Of a stretch of DNA of 64,000 bases, positions 26,649 through 35,084 are shown in pieces (the first letter of the stretch is position 1; every line of letters begins with the position of its first letter). The notes beneath the pieces are model-generated. The model was not told the origin of the DNA. It searched no databases and was given only the letters and a program-made list of their open reading frames with translations. The position numbers and the translations under genes were made by a program. This stretch comes from Desertimonas sp963772825 (GTDB taxonomy: Bacteria > Actinomycetota > Acidimicrobiia > Acidimicrobiales > Ilumatobacteraceae), in the NCBI GenBank assembly GCA_963772825.1, contig CAVYYX010000023.1, forward strand, positions 1-64,000, in the 5' to 3' direction.

Positions 26649-27149
26649 CTAGAGGGCGGTGACGGCTGCCAGGGCCGCGTCGTAGTTCGGTTCCTCGGCG
26701 ATCTCCGGAACGAGCTCGGTGTACGCCACGTTGCCCGCGCCGTCGAGTACGACGACCGAGCGGGCGAGCAGGCCGGCGAGCGGTCCGTCGGTGATCGTCA
26801 CGCCGTAGTCGGAGCCGAACGTGCTGCGGAACGTCGACGCCGGCTTGACGTTCTCGATGCCTTCCGCACCGCAGAAGCGGGCGGCCGCGAAGGGCAGGTC
26901 CTGGGAGACGCACAACACGGTGACGCCGTCGTCGGCGACGCGCTCGTTGAACGTGCGCACGCTGGTGGCACACACCTGCGTGTCGATCGAGGGGAAGATG
27001 TTGAGCACCACCGGCTGGCCGGCGTAGGCGTCCTTGGAAACTTCGCCGAGGTCGGTGCCGGTCAGCGTGAACGCCGGTGCCGGGTCTCCGACGGCGGGGA
27101 GCTCGCCGACGGTGTGGATGGGGTTGCCGCGAAAGTTGATCTCAGCCAT
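26649..27149 (-). CDS. tpx: Thiol peroxidase Tpx
   Basis: 166 aa atypical 2-Cys peroxiredoxin that reduces peroxides with thioredoxin. The peroxidatic Cys is in NIFPSIDTQVCATSVR and the resolving Cys in ARFCGAEGIENV. The ATG at 27149 gives the usual MAEINFRGNPIHTVGELP start. Convergent with dapB, 12 bp apart. Confidence 0.95.
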   Translation of the reverse strand: MAEINFRGNPIHTVGELPAVGDPAPAFTLTGTDLGEVSKDAYAGQPVVLNIFPSIDTQVCATSVRTFNERVADDGVTVLCVSQDLPFAAARFCGAEGIENVKPASTFRSTFGSDYGVTITDGPLAGLLARSVVVLDGAGNVAYTELVPEIAEEPNYDAALAAVTAL

Positions 27150-27205
27150 ATGTCCGCCAGTCTGCCGAGGATCGGGCTGCGTCGCACCGCCTGCCCACGC
27201 GCGGA

Positions 27206-27228
27206 CTGCGTGGCCGGGGAACGCAATG
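27206..27228 (-). repeat. Family D stem-loop element, copy 4
   Basis: Full-length 23-bp copy, five bases beyond the stop of the membrane protein gene at 27233 in minus orientation and upstream of tpx. Confidence 0.8.
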
Positions 27229-27232
27229 ACGT

Positions 27233-27895
27233 CTACGAGCCCCGGCGATAGTTGCGCACGTTGATCAGCACGACGGCGGCCACGGACGCGATCACCACCC
27301 ACCACTGGTAGCGCTGGACCCAGCCGAGGACGTCGACGAGCGGTTCCTCGAACGCTTTGGCCAACCACCAGATCAGCGCCAGCCGCCCGGCGATCCCGAT
27401 GGCCAGCAGGACGGCGAGCTTGAGTGGATGGGTGCGACGGATTCCCGTCAGCACGGCGACGATGTTGCTCCCCACGAAGAACGGGATCACGGCCACCTCG
27501 GCCTTGTCGAGCGCCTTGTCGTAGGCGTCGAGCGCTTCCGGCGTGAGCCCGAGGTAGCGGGTGAACAGCCCGAGCAGGTCGTCGCGATATGCCCGCCCGG
27601 CGAGGTGGCAGACGACGAAGGCGGCGGAAATGCGCAGGGTGCCGATGACGATGAAGGCCCACACGCCGATACCACCCGGTACCGACAGGGCGAGGTAGCG
27701 CTGCCGGGAGCTCAGCGCCAACAGCGCTTCGGGATTGGTGTCGACCCACCGTGCCCACACTGCATTGGCGACGTTCGTGCAGATGACGAGGGCGACGAAG
27801 GCGACGATCGTGAGCGGCGCCCACCACGGACGGACGTGGGGCGCCGTTGCGACCTCGTCGACGGCATCAGCGTCGCCAGCGTCGGCCGTGCTCAT
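27233..27895 (-). CDS. Multi-pass membrane protein, possibly VTT/DedA-like
   Basis: 220 aa with about five hydrophobic helices (TIVAFVALVICTNVANAVWA, GVWAFIVIGTLRISAAFVVC, VAVIPFFVGSNIVAVLTGI, LAVLLAIGIAGRLALIWWLA, WWVVIASVAAVVLINV). The amphipathic stretch between helices 2 and 3 and the FFVGSNIVA segment resemble VTT/SNARE-associated membrane proteins, but the match is by eye and weak. It diverges from the acyl-CoA ligase gene with only 25 bp between starts. Confidence 0.7.
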   Translation of the reverse strand: MSTADAGDADAVDEVATAPHVRPWWAPLTIVAFVALVICTNVANAVWARWVDTNPEALLALSSRQRYLALSVPGGIGVWAFIVIGTLRISAAFVVCHLAGRAYRDDLLGLFTRYLGLTPEALDAYDKALDKAEVAVIPFFVGSNIVAVLTGIRRTHPLKLAVLLAIGIAGRLALIWWLAKAFEEPLVDVLGWVQRYQWWVVIASVAAVVLINVRNYRRGS

Positions 27896-27920
27896 GGCCG
27901 CCGAACGCTACCGTGCGCTC

Positions 27921-29546
27921 ATGCTCGGCCTGATGCAAGACGTCCCGTTGTCGATCATCCACCTCTTCGACCGGGCGGAACAACTCTTCGCCCACAAGGG
28001 GATCGTCACCGCCGTCGCCGGTTCCCGTGTACGCACGACGTACGGCGACTGGGCGGCGCGGACCCGGCGGCTCGGCGGCGTGCTCGACACCCTCGGCATC
28101 GCGCCCGACGCTCGCGTCGGCACGTTCGGCTGGAACACCGCCAGGCACCTCGAGCTGTATTTCGCGGCCCCGTGCACCGGGCGGGTCCTGCACACGCTCA
28201 ACATCCGGCTGTTTCCGGAGCAGCTCACCTACATCGTCAACCATGCCGCCGACGAGGTGATCTTCGTCGATCGGTCGCTGATCGGCCTGCTGGCCCCGTT
28301 GCTGCCGACGTTCGAGGGAGTCAAGTACCTCGTGCTGATGGACGATGGCGCCGGTCCCGATCCAGCGAGCGTCGACCTCGCCGGTCGCGAGCTGCTCGAC
28401 TACGAGTCGCTGCTCGCCGAAGCGGAACCCGTGGAGTTCCAGCGGGTCGACGAGAACACGGCGGCCAGCATGTGTTACACGAGCGGGACCACCGGCAATC
28501 CGAAGGGCGTGGTGTACAGCCACCGCAGCACCTTCCTGCACACGATGGGTGCCCTGCTCGCCGACTCCCTCGGGGCCCGCGAGTCGGACCGCATCCTGCC
28601 GGTCGTGCCGATGTTTCATGCCAACGCGTGGGGGCTCGCCCATGCGGCGGTGGCGTGCGGTGCCGACCTCGTGATGCCGGGGGCCGATCTGTCCGGCAAA
28701 GCGCTCGCCGATCTCATCGTCGAGGAGCGCGTGACGATCGCCGCCGGCGTGCCGACGATCTGGATGCAGGTACTCCCGGAACTGAAGGGTCGCGACACGT
28801 CGAGCCTGCGGGCGATCCCATGCGGCGGATCGGCGGTGTCCAAGGCCCTGTCCGAGTCGTATCGCGAGGCGATCGGCTTGCCGATCCTGCAGGCCTGGGG
28901 GATGACCGAGACGAGCCCCGTGGCCACCGTCGGGCGGCTGGACGCCGATCAGGAAGCGCTCGGCGACGACGAGCAGGCCGAGCTGCGGACCACCGTCGGC
29001 CGTGCCGAGCTGGGCGTCGACTGCCGGATCGTCGAGCCGGACACCAGCACTCCGGTGCCCCGAGACGGGCGGTCGAGCGGCGAGCTGCAGTGCCGCGGAC
29101 CATGGATCGCCGCCTCCTACTACCACGACGACCGCGCCGCCGACAGCTTCACGGACGACGGGTGGCTGCGCACCGGCGACGTGGCGACGATGGACGAGCG
29201 CGGCCGGATCAGACTCGTCGACCGCACCAAGGACCTCATCAAGTCCGGTGGCGAGTGGATCTCGTCCGTGGAGATCGAGAACGAGCTGATGGCCCACCCG
29301 GAGATCAGCGAGGCCGCCGTGATCGGGGTCGTCGACGAGCGCTGGGGCGAACGGCCGCTGGCGTGCGTCGTGAAAGTGGAGGGCAGCGAGTTGACCGCAG
29401 ACGCCGTCATCGAGTTCATCGCCCCTCGCCTCGCCAAGTGGCAGGTGCCCGACCGTGTCGTGTTCATCGACGAGGTGCCCAAGACGAGCGTCGGCAAGTT
29501 CTCCAAGAAGACGCTGCGCGAACGCTTCCAGACGATGCCGCCGTGA
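27921..29546 (+). CDS. Fatty-acid--CoA ligase (AMP-binding, AlkK-like)
   Basis: 541 aa ANL-family enzyme activating a carboxylic acid to its CoA thioester through an acyl-adenylate. P-loop YTSGTTGNPKGVVYSHRS, A5 GMTETSP, A7 GWLRTGDVA, A8 DRTKDLIKSGGEWIS and the catalytic lysine in KTSVGKFSKK are all present. PMFHANAWGL and the overall sequence suggest a medium- or long-chain acid. ATG 27921 lies six bases after TACCGT (27909-27914), indicating leaderless expression; upstream in-frame starts would run into the divergent gene. Confidence 0.92.
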   Translation: MLGLMQDVPLSIIHLFDRAEQLFAHKGIVTAVAGSRVRTTYGDWAARTRRLGGVLDTLGIAPDARVGTFGWNTARHLELYFAAPCTGRVLHTLNIRLFPEQLTYIVNHAADEVIFVDRSLIGLLAPLLPTFEGVKYLVLMDDGAGPDPASVDLAGRELLDYESLLAEAEPVEFQRVDENTAASMCYTSGTTGNPKGVVYSHRSTFLHTMGALLADSLGARESDRILPVVPMFHANAWGLAHAAVACGADLVMPGADLSGKALADLIVEERVTIAAGVPTIWMQVLPELKGRDTSSLRAIPCGGSAVSKALSESYREAIGLPILQAWGMTETSPVATVGRLDADQEALGDDEQAELRTTVGRAELGVDCRIVEPDTSTPVPRDGRSSGELQCRGPWIAASYYHDDRAADSFTDDGWLRTGDVATMDERGRIRLVDRTKDLIKSGGEWISSVEIENELMAHPEISEAAVIGVVDERWGERPLACVVKVEGSELTADAVIEFIAPRLAKWQVPDRVVFIDEVPKTSVGKFSKKTLRERFQTMPP

Positions 29547-29567
29547 CCGGGGATACGTTGTCTCACC

Positions 29568-30002
29568 ATGCCAACACGTACCGCACGCACTGCATGGACC
29601 GGGACCCTCGAGCACGGCTCTGGGCAGGTCGAGATGACGAGCTCGGGGGTCGGCACGTTCGAGGTGTCGTTCCCCAAGCGAGCCGCCGATGATGCCGGCG
29701 GTTTGACGAGCCCCGAGGAGCTGATCGCCGCCGCCCACTCGGCGTGCTACGCGATGTCGCTGTCGGCGCTGGTGGCCCGCGCCGGTGGCACCCCCAAGTC
29801 GCTCGACGTCCGCGCCGACGTCGGCCTCGGCCCCGATCCAGCCGGCGGCTTCCGGATCACCGGGATCGCCCTCGACGTCTCCGGTGACGTCGAAGGGCTC
29901 GACTCCGACGCCTTCCGCGAGGCGGCGGAGACGGCGAAGGCCAGCTGTCCCGTCAGCAAGGCGCTGACCGGGGTCGAGATCAGCCTCAACGTCTCGACGT
30001 GA
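29568..30002 (+). CDS. OsmC/Ohr family peroxiredoxin
   Basis: 144 aa. The two redox cysteines are visible in AAHSACYAMSLSALV and AKASCPVSKAL. The family reduces organic hydroperoxides. The form with SPEELIAAAHSACY is the OsmC rather than the Ohr branch. ATG follows TACGTT (29554-29559) by eight bases. Confidence 0.92.
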   Translation: MPTRTARTAWTGTLEHGSGQVEMTSSGVGTFEVSFPKRAADDAGGLTSPEELIAAAHSACYAMSLSALVARAGGTPKSLDVRADVGLGPDPAGGFRITGIALDVSGDVEGLDSDAFREAAETAKASCPVSKALTGVEISLNVST

Positions 30003-30010
30003 CGTCCGGT

Positions 30011-30031
30011 CTCGCGGGTTCACCCCGCGAG
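30011..30031 (+). terminator. Stem-loop after osmC-like gene
   Basis: CTCGCGGG (30011-30018) and CCCGCGAG (30024-30031) form a perfect 8-bp stem eight bases beyond the stop. There is no T-run, so it may be a 3'-end stabiliser or a factor-dependent terminator. Confidence 0.5.
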
Positions 30032-30064
30032 GCTGGATGACCGGGATAGCGTCTTGGCGGCTTT

Positions 30065-30913
30065 ATGAGCATCGCTGATCCCGCTGCCGACCTGCGCCCG
30101 CTGACGACGGTGCTGCCAGCGAGGCAGTACCTCGCCGCGATGTGGGCGCGCCGCGACTTCGCCGTCGCCCTGCCGTTCGAGGAGGTCCGCTCGACGCATC
30201 AGGACACGCTCCTCGGGAACCTCTGGCACCTCGCCAATCCGATGCTCTCGGTGGCCGTCTACTACCTCGTGTTCGGGGTGATGCTCGATGTCAGCAGGGG
30301 GATCGACAACTACATCTTGTTCCTGATGGTCGGCGTGTTCGTGTTCAACCTGACGACGAGGTGCGTGCTCGGTGGGGCAACGGCGATCTCCGCCAACCAG
30401 GGCTTGATGCGCTCGATCCGCTTTCCCCGCGCCCTGCTTCCGTTCTCGGTGATCATGTCGAAGCTCTACACGTTCGCCTTCGAGCTCGTCGTCATCGCCG
30501 CCGTCGCCATCGCCACCGGCGAGGGAATCGCGTTGCGCTGGCTGCTCCTGCCGGCAATCGTCGTGCTGCACTCCGGCCTCAACCTGGGCGGCGCGTTCAT
30601 CGCCGCCCGGCTCAACGACAGCTTCCGCGACGTCCAGCAGATCATCCCGTTCGTGTTCCGTCTGCTGATGTACTTGTCGGGGGTGATGTTCCCGCTCGAG
30701 CAGTTCCTGACCAGCGACCAGGCCGGCAGCGTGCTGCCGACGTTGATCCGCCTGAATCCGCTGATCGGCATCATCGACATGTATCGCTACGTGTTCATGG
30801 GAATGCCGGTGTACGACGGTGACCTCATCAAGGGTGTCGTCGGGGCGGTCGCCATCCTCGTGTTCGGCTTCTGGTACTTCCGCACTGCCGAGTCGCGGTA
30901 CGGACGATCATGA
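30065..30913 (+). CDS. ABC-2 type exporter permease, polysaccharide/teichoic acid type (Wzm/TagG)
   Basis: 282 aa with six predicted membrane helices. An N-terminal amphipathic segment, EEVRSTHQDTLLGNLWHLANPMLSV, resembles the start of O-antigen and teichoic acid exporter permeases, and LNPLIGIIDMYRYVFMG is the conserved C-terminal part. It presumably moves a lipid-linked glycan outward with the ATPase gene that overlaps its end (ATGA). The glycan is unknown and no glycosyltransferase genes adjoin. Confidence 0.88.
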   Translation: MSIADPAADLRPLTTVLPARQYLAAMWARRDFAVALPFEEVRSTHQDTLLGNLWHLANPMLSVAVYYLVFGVMLDVSRGIDNYILFLMVGVFVFNLTTRCVLGGATAISANQGLMRSIRFPRALLPFSVIMSKLYTFAFELVVIAAVAIATGEGIALRWLLLPAIVVLHSGLNLGGAFIAARLNDSFRDVQQIIPFVFRLLMYLSGVMFPLEQFLTSDQAGSVLPTLIRLNPLIGIIDMYRYVFMGMPVYDGDLIKGVVGAVAILVFGFWYFRTAESRYGRS

Positions 30914-31674
30914 TGGCGGAACCCACCGCAGAGACAGCGGTCGCCACGGCGGTGCCGAAGCTGACGATTCGCGTTCGCGACCTCGTCCTCGACTACGAGG
31001 TGTTCGAGGACCGTCGCGCGGCGCTCCGCCAGCGCCTCGTCACCAAACAGGGCACGGGGCGCAGCCTCGTCCACGCCCTCAAGGGCATTTCCTTCGACGC
31101 CGCCGAGGGCGATGCGATCGGCGTCGTCGGACCCAACGGCTCCGGCAAATCGACACTTCTCGCCGCCCTCGCCGGGATGCTCGCACCGACGAGCGGCGAG
31201 GTGCTCGTGTCGGAGGAACCGAAGTTGCTCGGGGTCGGGGCGACGCTCATCGCCGCCGCCACCGGCTATCGCAACATCCGCCTCGGCTGCCTGGCCCTGG
31301 GCATGTCGAACAGCGAGGTCAACGACAAGATCGACGAGATCGTCGAGTTCACCGACATCGGCGAGGCGATCAACCGCCCGCTGCGCACGTATTCGTCGGG
31401 GATGCGCGCCCGCCTGCACTTCGCCATCGCCACGTCCGTCCAACCGAGGATCCTGCTCATCGACGAAGCGCTCTCGGTCGGCGACAAGGCGTTCCGCGCG
31501 AAGTCGAAGGAACGCATCGAAGAGATCGTCGCCCACGCCGGAACGTTGATGCTGGTCAGCCATTCGATGGAGGAGATCTCCCGGCAGTGCACGCGGGCAC
31601 TGTGGATCGAGGACGGGCTGTTGGTCGCCGACGGACCCGTCGACGAGGTGCTCGAGGCCTACGCCGAGTCCTGA
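30910..31674 (+). CDS. ABC exporter ATP-binding protein, Wzt/TagH type
   Basis: 254 aa. Walker A VVGPNGSGKST, signature YSSGMRARL, Walker B ILLIDEALSVGD and switch LMLVSHSMEEI. The extended N-terminal strand region preceding HALKGISFDAAEGD and the SSGMRARL signature are characteristic of polysaccharide exporters. There is no long C-terminal carbohydrate-binding domain, so it resembles TagH or short Wzt. The ATG overlaps the permease stop. Confidence 0.9.
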   Translation: MMAEPTAETAVATAVPKLTIRVRDLVLDYEVFEDRRAALRQRLVTKQGTGRSLVHALKGISFDAAEGDAIGVVGPNGSGKSTLLAALAGMLAPTSGEVLVSEEPKLLGVGATLIAAATGYRNIRLGCLALGMSNSEVNDKIDEIVEFTDIGEAINRPLRTYSSGMRARLHFAIATSVQPRILLIDEALSVGDKAFRAKSKERIEEIVAHAGTLMLVSHSMEEISRQCTRALWIEDGLLVADGPVDEVLEAYAES

Positions 31675-31828
31675 GCCGCTCGGTCGAGTCAGACGGACTG
31701 CTGTGACAGGGCGTCGTCGATCGCCGCTTCGGTGTCCGGTCCGAAGCCGACCAGGCCGTGCGAGACAGCGACGACACCGTAGAGGCGCGGCGCAGTCGTG
31801 GCGGCGGTGATCTTCCCGAGAAGGGGGG

Positions 31829-32572
31829 TCAGAGGCGACCGGACTCGACGACGCGGGTGAGGAACTCCCGAGTGCGCGGTTCCGTGGGCGCGCCGAACAG
31901 CTGCTCGGGTGGGCCGGACTCGACGATCCGCCCGGCATCGAGAAAGCACACGGTGTCGGAGATCTCGCGGGCGAAGCCCATCTCGTGGGTGGCGATGACC
32001 ATCGTCATGCCGGAGGCACGCAGCCCGCGCACGACGTCGAGCACCTCGCCGACGAGCTCGGGGTCGAGCGCCGAGGTGATCTCGTCGAGCAGCATCACGG
32101 CGGGGTTCATGGCCAGCGAGCGGGCGATGGCGACGCGCTGTTGCTGGCCACCTGAGAGCTGATCGGGGTACGCCAGCGCCTTGTCGCCGAGGCCGAGCCG
32201 GTCGAGCAACTGCATCCCCCGCGCAGTGGCGTCTGCTGCAGTGGCCAGCCCGAGCTTGCGCGGTGCAAGGGTGACGTTCTCGATGACCTTGAGATGGGGG
32301 AACAGGTTGAAGCTCTGGAACACCATGCCGATGCGTCGACGGATCGGGTTGGGATCGAGGCCAGGCTCGCTGATGTCGACGCCGTCGAACGTGATGTAGC
32401 CGTCGTCGATCGGCTCGAGCAGGTTGATGCACCGCAGCAACGTGCTCTTGCCCGAGCCGGACGCGCCGATCAGCGTCACCGCCGAACCACTCGGCACGTC
32501 GAGATCGATGCCGTCGAGCACGCGCAGACTTCCGAACTCCTTGACCACCCCGCGGAGCGCGACCTCACTCAC
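31829..32572 (-). CDS. Polar amino acid ABC transporter ATP-binding protein (GlnQ/HisP type)
   Basis: 247 aa. Walker A GASGSGKSTLLRCIN, Q-loop MVFQSFNLFPHL, signature LSGGQQQRVAIARSLA, Walker B VMLLDEITSALDPELV, switch MVIATHEMGFA: the PAAT family pattern. The ATG-side overlaps the permease stop by four bases. Convergent with the Wzt-like gene; the 154-bp gap between them (31675-31828) contains an open minus-strand stretch without a start codon and nothing else recognised. Confidence 0.95.
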   Translation of the reverse strand: MSEVALRGVVKEFGSLRVLDGIDLDVPSGSAVTLIGASGSGKSTLLRCINLLEPIDDGYITFDGVDISEPGLDPNPIRRRIGMVFQSFNLFPHLKVIENVTLAPRKLGLATAADATARGMQLLDRLGLGDKALAYPDQLSGGQQQRVAIARSLAMNPAVMLLDEITSALDPELVGEVLDVVRGLRASGMTMVIATHEMGFAREISDTVCFLDAGRIVESGPPEQLFGAPTEPRTREFLTRVVESGRL

Positions 32573-33411
32573 GTGACGACGGTGCCCGACATCCTCCGGC
32601 GGTCGCGAGCGAGGAGGTGGTCGGTGAGGCGGGTGAGCGGGATCGACACGCAGAGGAACAGCACGGCGGCGACGACGTAGGGGGTGAAGTTGAAGATGCG
32701 GTCCTTGATGATCGTCGCCCGGCGCAGTGCTTCGACCGGCCCGAGGACCGAGATCAGGGCGACGTCCTTCTGCAGGCTGACGAGGTCGTTCATCAATGGA
32801 GGGATCACCCGTCGAATCGCCTGAGGCAGGACGACCGAGCGCATCGTCTGGCCGCCCGACAGCCCGAGCGACCGGGCCGCGGCGCGCTGGGACTCATGGA
32901 CGCTCTCGATCCCGGCGCGGAAGACCTCGGCGACATAGGCCGAATAGGTGAGGATCAGCGCCACCGATCCCCAGATGATCGGCCGGCCGTACCACTCGCG
33001 CGTCTGCAGCAGCCCGGGGACGCCGAAGCCGAGCATCGTGATCCACAGGATCACCGGGACGCCGCGGACGATGTCGGTGTAGACGGCGGCGGTCAGCCGC
33101 AGCGGGTACAGCGCCGGAGCGCGGACGTTGCGGGCCATCGCCACGAGCAGGGCGAGGGCGACGATGCACGGGGCGCAGACGAGGAAGATGCGGATGTCCA
33201 ACCAGAAGGCGCGCAGGATCGGCCGGAAGCTCTCGCGGAACACCGACCAGTCGAAGAACGACTGGCGGACGTCCTGCCATCCCGACGTCTTGGGCACCAG
33301 CCAGACGACAAGACCCACGAACAGCGTCGTCGACGCGGCGGCGAGGACGATGCTGTTGCGTCGTTGCCGGCGCTCGTACTCCTGTCGCCGGGCGCGGGTG
33401 TAAACGTTCAC
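32569..33411 (-). CDS. Polar amino acid ABC transporter permease (HisM/GlnP type)
   Basis: 280 aa. One N-terminal helix is followed by the permease core, with VYTDIVRGVPVILWITMLGFG and the ATPase-contact EAA loop ESVHESQRAAARSLGLSGGQTMRSVVLPQAIRRVIPPLMND. Membrane partner of the GlnQ-type ATPase. Encoded between the binding protein and the ATPase. Confidence 0.93.
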   Translation of the reverse strand: MNVYTRARRQEYERRQRRNSIVLAAASTTLFVGLVVWLVPKTSGWQDVRQSFFDWSVFRESFRPILRAFWLDIRIFLVCAPCIVALALLVAMARNVRAPALYPLRLTAAVYTDIVRGVPVILWITMLGFGVPGLLQTREWYGRPIIWGSVALILTYSAYVAEVFRAGIESVHESQRAAARSLGLSGGQTMRSVVLPQAIRRVIPPLMNDLVSLQKDVALISVLGPVEALRRATIIKDRIFNFTPYVVAAVLFLCVSIPLTRLTDHLLARDRRRMSGTVVT

Positions 33412-33447
33412 GGGAGGTGCGGCACTGGACCCCGCCGGCGCGGTCGC

Positions 33448-34359
33448 TCACTCGAGGTCGAAGACCGGGACCTCGGTGGCCTCTTCCATCCAGGTGGTGG
33501 TGATCTCCTCCAGTTCGCCCGATTCGCGCAGCCTGAGCAGGGCGTAGTCGACGCACTCGACGAGCGGGTTGTCCTGCTCGAAGAGCAGGCCCCAGTCCTC
33601 GCCCGGGGCTGCGTCGATCGGCGGGAACTGGCCGACGACGACGCCACCTTCGATCTCCACGTCGCGCAGGTAGATGGCCGTCGGCAGGTCGACGACGAGC
33701 CCGTCGACCTGCTGGGTGGACAGTGCCTGCACGGCATCGGCGTTGGTGTTGAAGACCTGGACGTCGGCGGATGGCTGGACGACGTCCTCGACGAGCGCCA
33801 GGCTGGTGGTTCCGGCAGCGACGCCGAGCCTCAGTTCCTGCAGCTGGGCCAGCGACGCTGCGCCGATCGCCGGGGAGTCAGGGCCGGCGACGATCGCCTG
33901 CGTGCTCGTGTAGTAGGGCACGCTGAACGAGACGACCTCGAGGCGTTCCTCGGAGATCGAGAACTGCTGGAGGTTGAAGTCGAAGTCCTTCGGACCCGGG
34001 GCGATCGCCGCATCGAACGGCGTGCGCACCCACTCGACGGCGTCGTCGGCGAAGCCGAGCTGCCCGGCGACGGCGTAGGCGACGGCGGCCTCGAAGCCCT
34101 CACCGCTCTCGGGGGCGTCGTCGACGACGTAGGGCTCGAAAGCCGGCTCGCCGGTGGCGATCGTCAGCACGCCCTCCTCGAGGGTCAGACCCTCGGCGCA
34201 CGCCGCCGGGTCGGGGATCGTCCCGACGGAGATCGTCGTCTCGGTGCCGCCGGCGGTCTCTGGCGGCTCCGTCCCTGGAACGGTGGTCGCCCCGGCGGCG
34301 GCCGGCGCGGCCACAGCGATCGCCGCGACACCGACGATCGCGAGGGTGCGAGTTCGCAT
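33448..34359 (-). CDS. Amino acid ABC transporter substrate-binding protein
   Basis: 303 aa from ATG 34359, which has AGGGAGA upstream; the frame is open to 34446 but that would run through the ribosome binding site. Signal peptide MRTRTLAIVGVAAIAVAAPAAAG, a short Thr/Glu/Gly-rich linker, then an SBP_bac_3 domain (LTIATGEPAFEPYVV ... FDFNLQQFSISEERLEVVSFSVPYY). First gene of the importer operon. The ligand is not predictable. Confidence 0.92.
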   Translation of the reverse strand: MRTRTLAIVGVAAIAVAAPAAAGATTVPGTEPPETAGGTETTISVGTIPDPAACAEGLTLEEGVLTIATGEPAFEPYVVDDAPESGEGFEAAVAYAVAGQLGFADDAVEWVRTPFDAAIAPGPKDFDFNLQQFSISEERLEVVSFSVPYYTSTQAIVAGPDSPAIGAASLAQLQELRLGVAAGTTSLALVEDVVQPSADVQVFNTNADAVQALSTQQVDGLVVDLPTAIYLRDVEIEGGVVVGQFPPIDAAPGEDWGLLFEQDNPLVECVDYALLRLRESGELEEITTTWMEEATEVPVFDLE

Positions 34360-34423
34360 CGTGTTCTCCCTGGTCGAGTTGCTGGTCCCCGCGAATCTAT
34401 TCGCCCGACCGTCACCCAACCGA

Positions 34424-34470
34424 TTTGTGTCAGCGGGACGACTCACAACCGGCCACCGACCTGACGTAAA
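34424..34470. repeat. Family B palindromic element, copy 2
   Basis: Arms TTTGTGTCAG (34424-34433) and CTGACGTAAA (34461-34470) pair throughout if G-U pairs are allowed in RNA. The loop, containing GGGACGACTCACAACCGG, differs from copy 1 at only a few positions. Located between the divergent binding-protein gene and tetR gene. Confidence 0.75.
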
Positions 34471-34510
34471 CGATGTTGACGGTGAGACAGATCAGTCTTA
34501 ACGTCTCACC

Positions 34511-35084
34511 ATGGACGCGACCCTCGAAACCCGCGTGCTCGATGCCACGAAGGCGTGCTGCGAGCGCTTCGGGTTCGCCAAGTTGTCGATCGACGACGTC
34601 GCCGCCGAGGCCGCTGTGTCGCGAGCGACGATCTACCGGCTCTATCCAGGGGGCAAGGACGTGCTCCTCGACGCCCTGCGCGTCCGCGAGCTCGAGGAGT
34701 TCTTCGAGGTGCTGCGCGCCGAGGTCGTCGATGCAGACACGCTCGAGGAGCTGCTCGTCCGCACGGTCGTCGCTGCGACCCGCGAGCTGCGCGCCGACCA
34801 TCACCTCGCCGTGATGCTCGCCGCCGAGCCCGGTGAGGCGCTCACCCAGCTGACCACGGCGGGGGTGCCGCGCATCGTCCAGTACGCCACGACGTTCCTC
34901 GTCCCGTTCGCCGAGCCGTACTTGTCTCGCGACCAGTCCGTCGCCGTCGTCGACGTGCTCAGCCGGCTGACCATCTCCTACTTCCTCGCCCCGAGTGTCG
35001 TCGTCGACCTCGGCGACGCCGAACTCGGCGCGCCGGTTCCTGGCGCCGCTGATCGCGACCCTCACCGAAGGAGCAAACGCATGA
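34511..35084 (+). CDS. TetR family transcriptional regulator, with frameshift near the end
   Basis: About 190 aa. The N-terminal helix-turn-helix reads KLSIDDVAAEAAVSRATIYRLYPGGKDVLLDAL. The uninterrupted frame continues into the next gene, but at about 35025 shifting frame (one G too many in CTCGGCGCG) yields ARRFLAPLIATLTEGANA and a TGA at 35082-35084. This is a natural TetR ending that overlaps the next ATG as ATGA. It probably regulates the di-iron gene downstream; the ligand is unknown. Confidence 0.85.

Noticed and set aside
31689..31828. Coding-like minus-strand stretch after the GlnQ-type gene
   Set aside because: No start codon in frame and no family; the ATPase already has a normal C-terminus.
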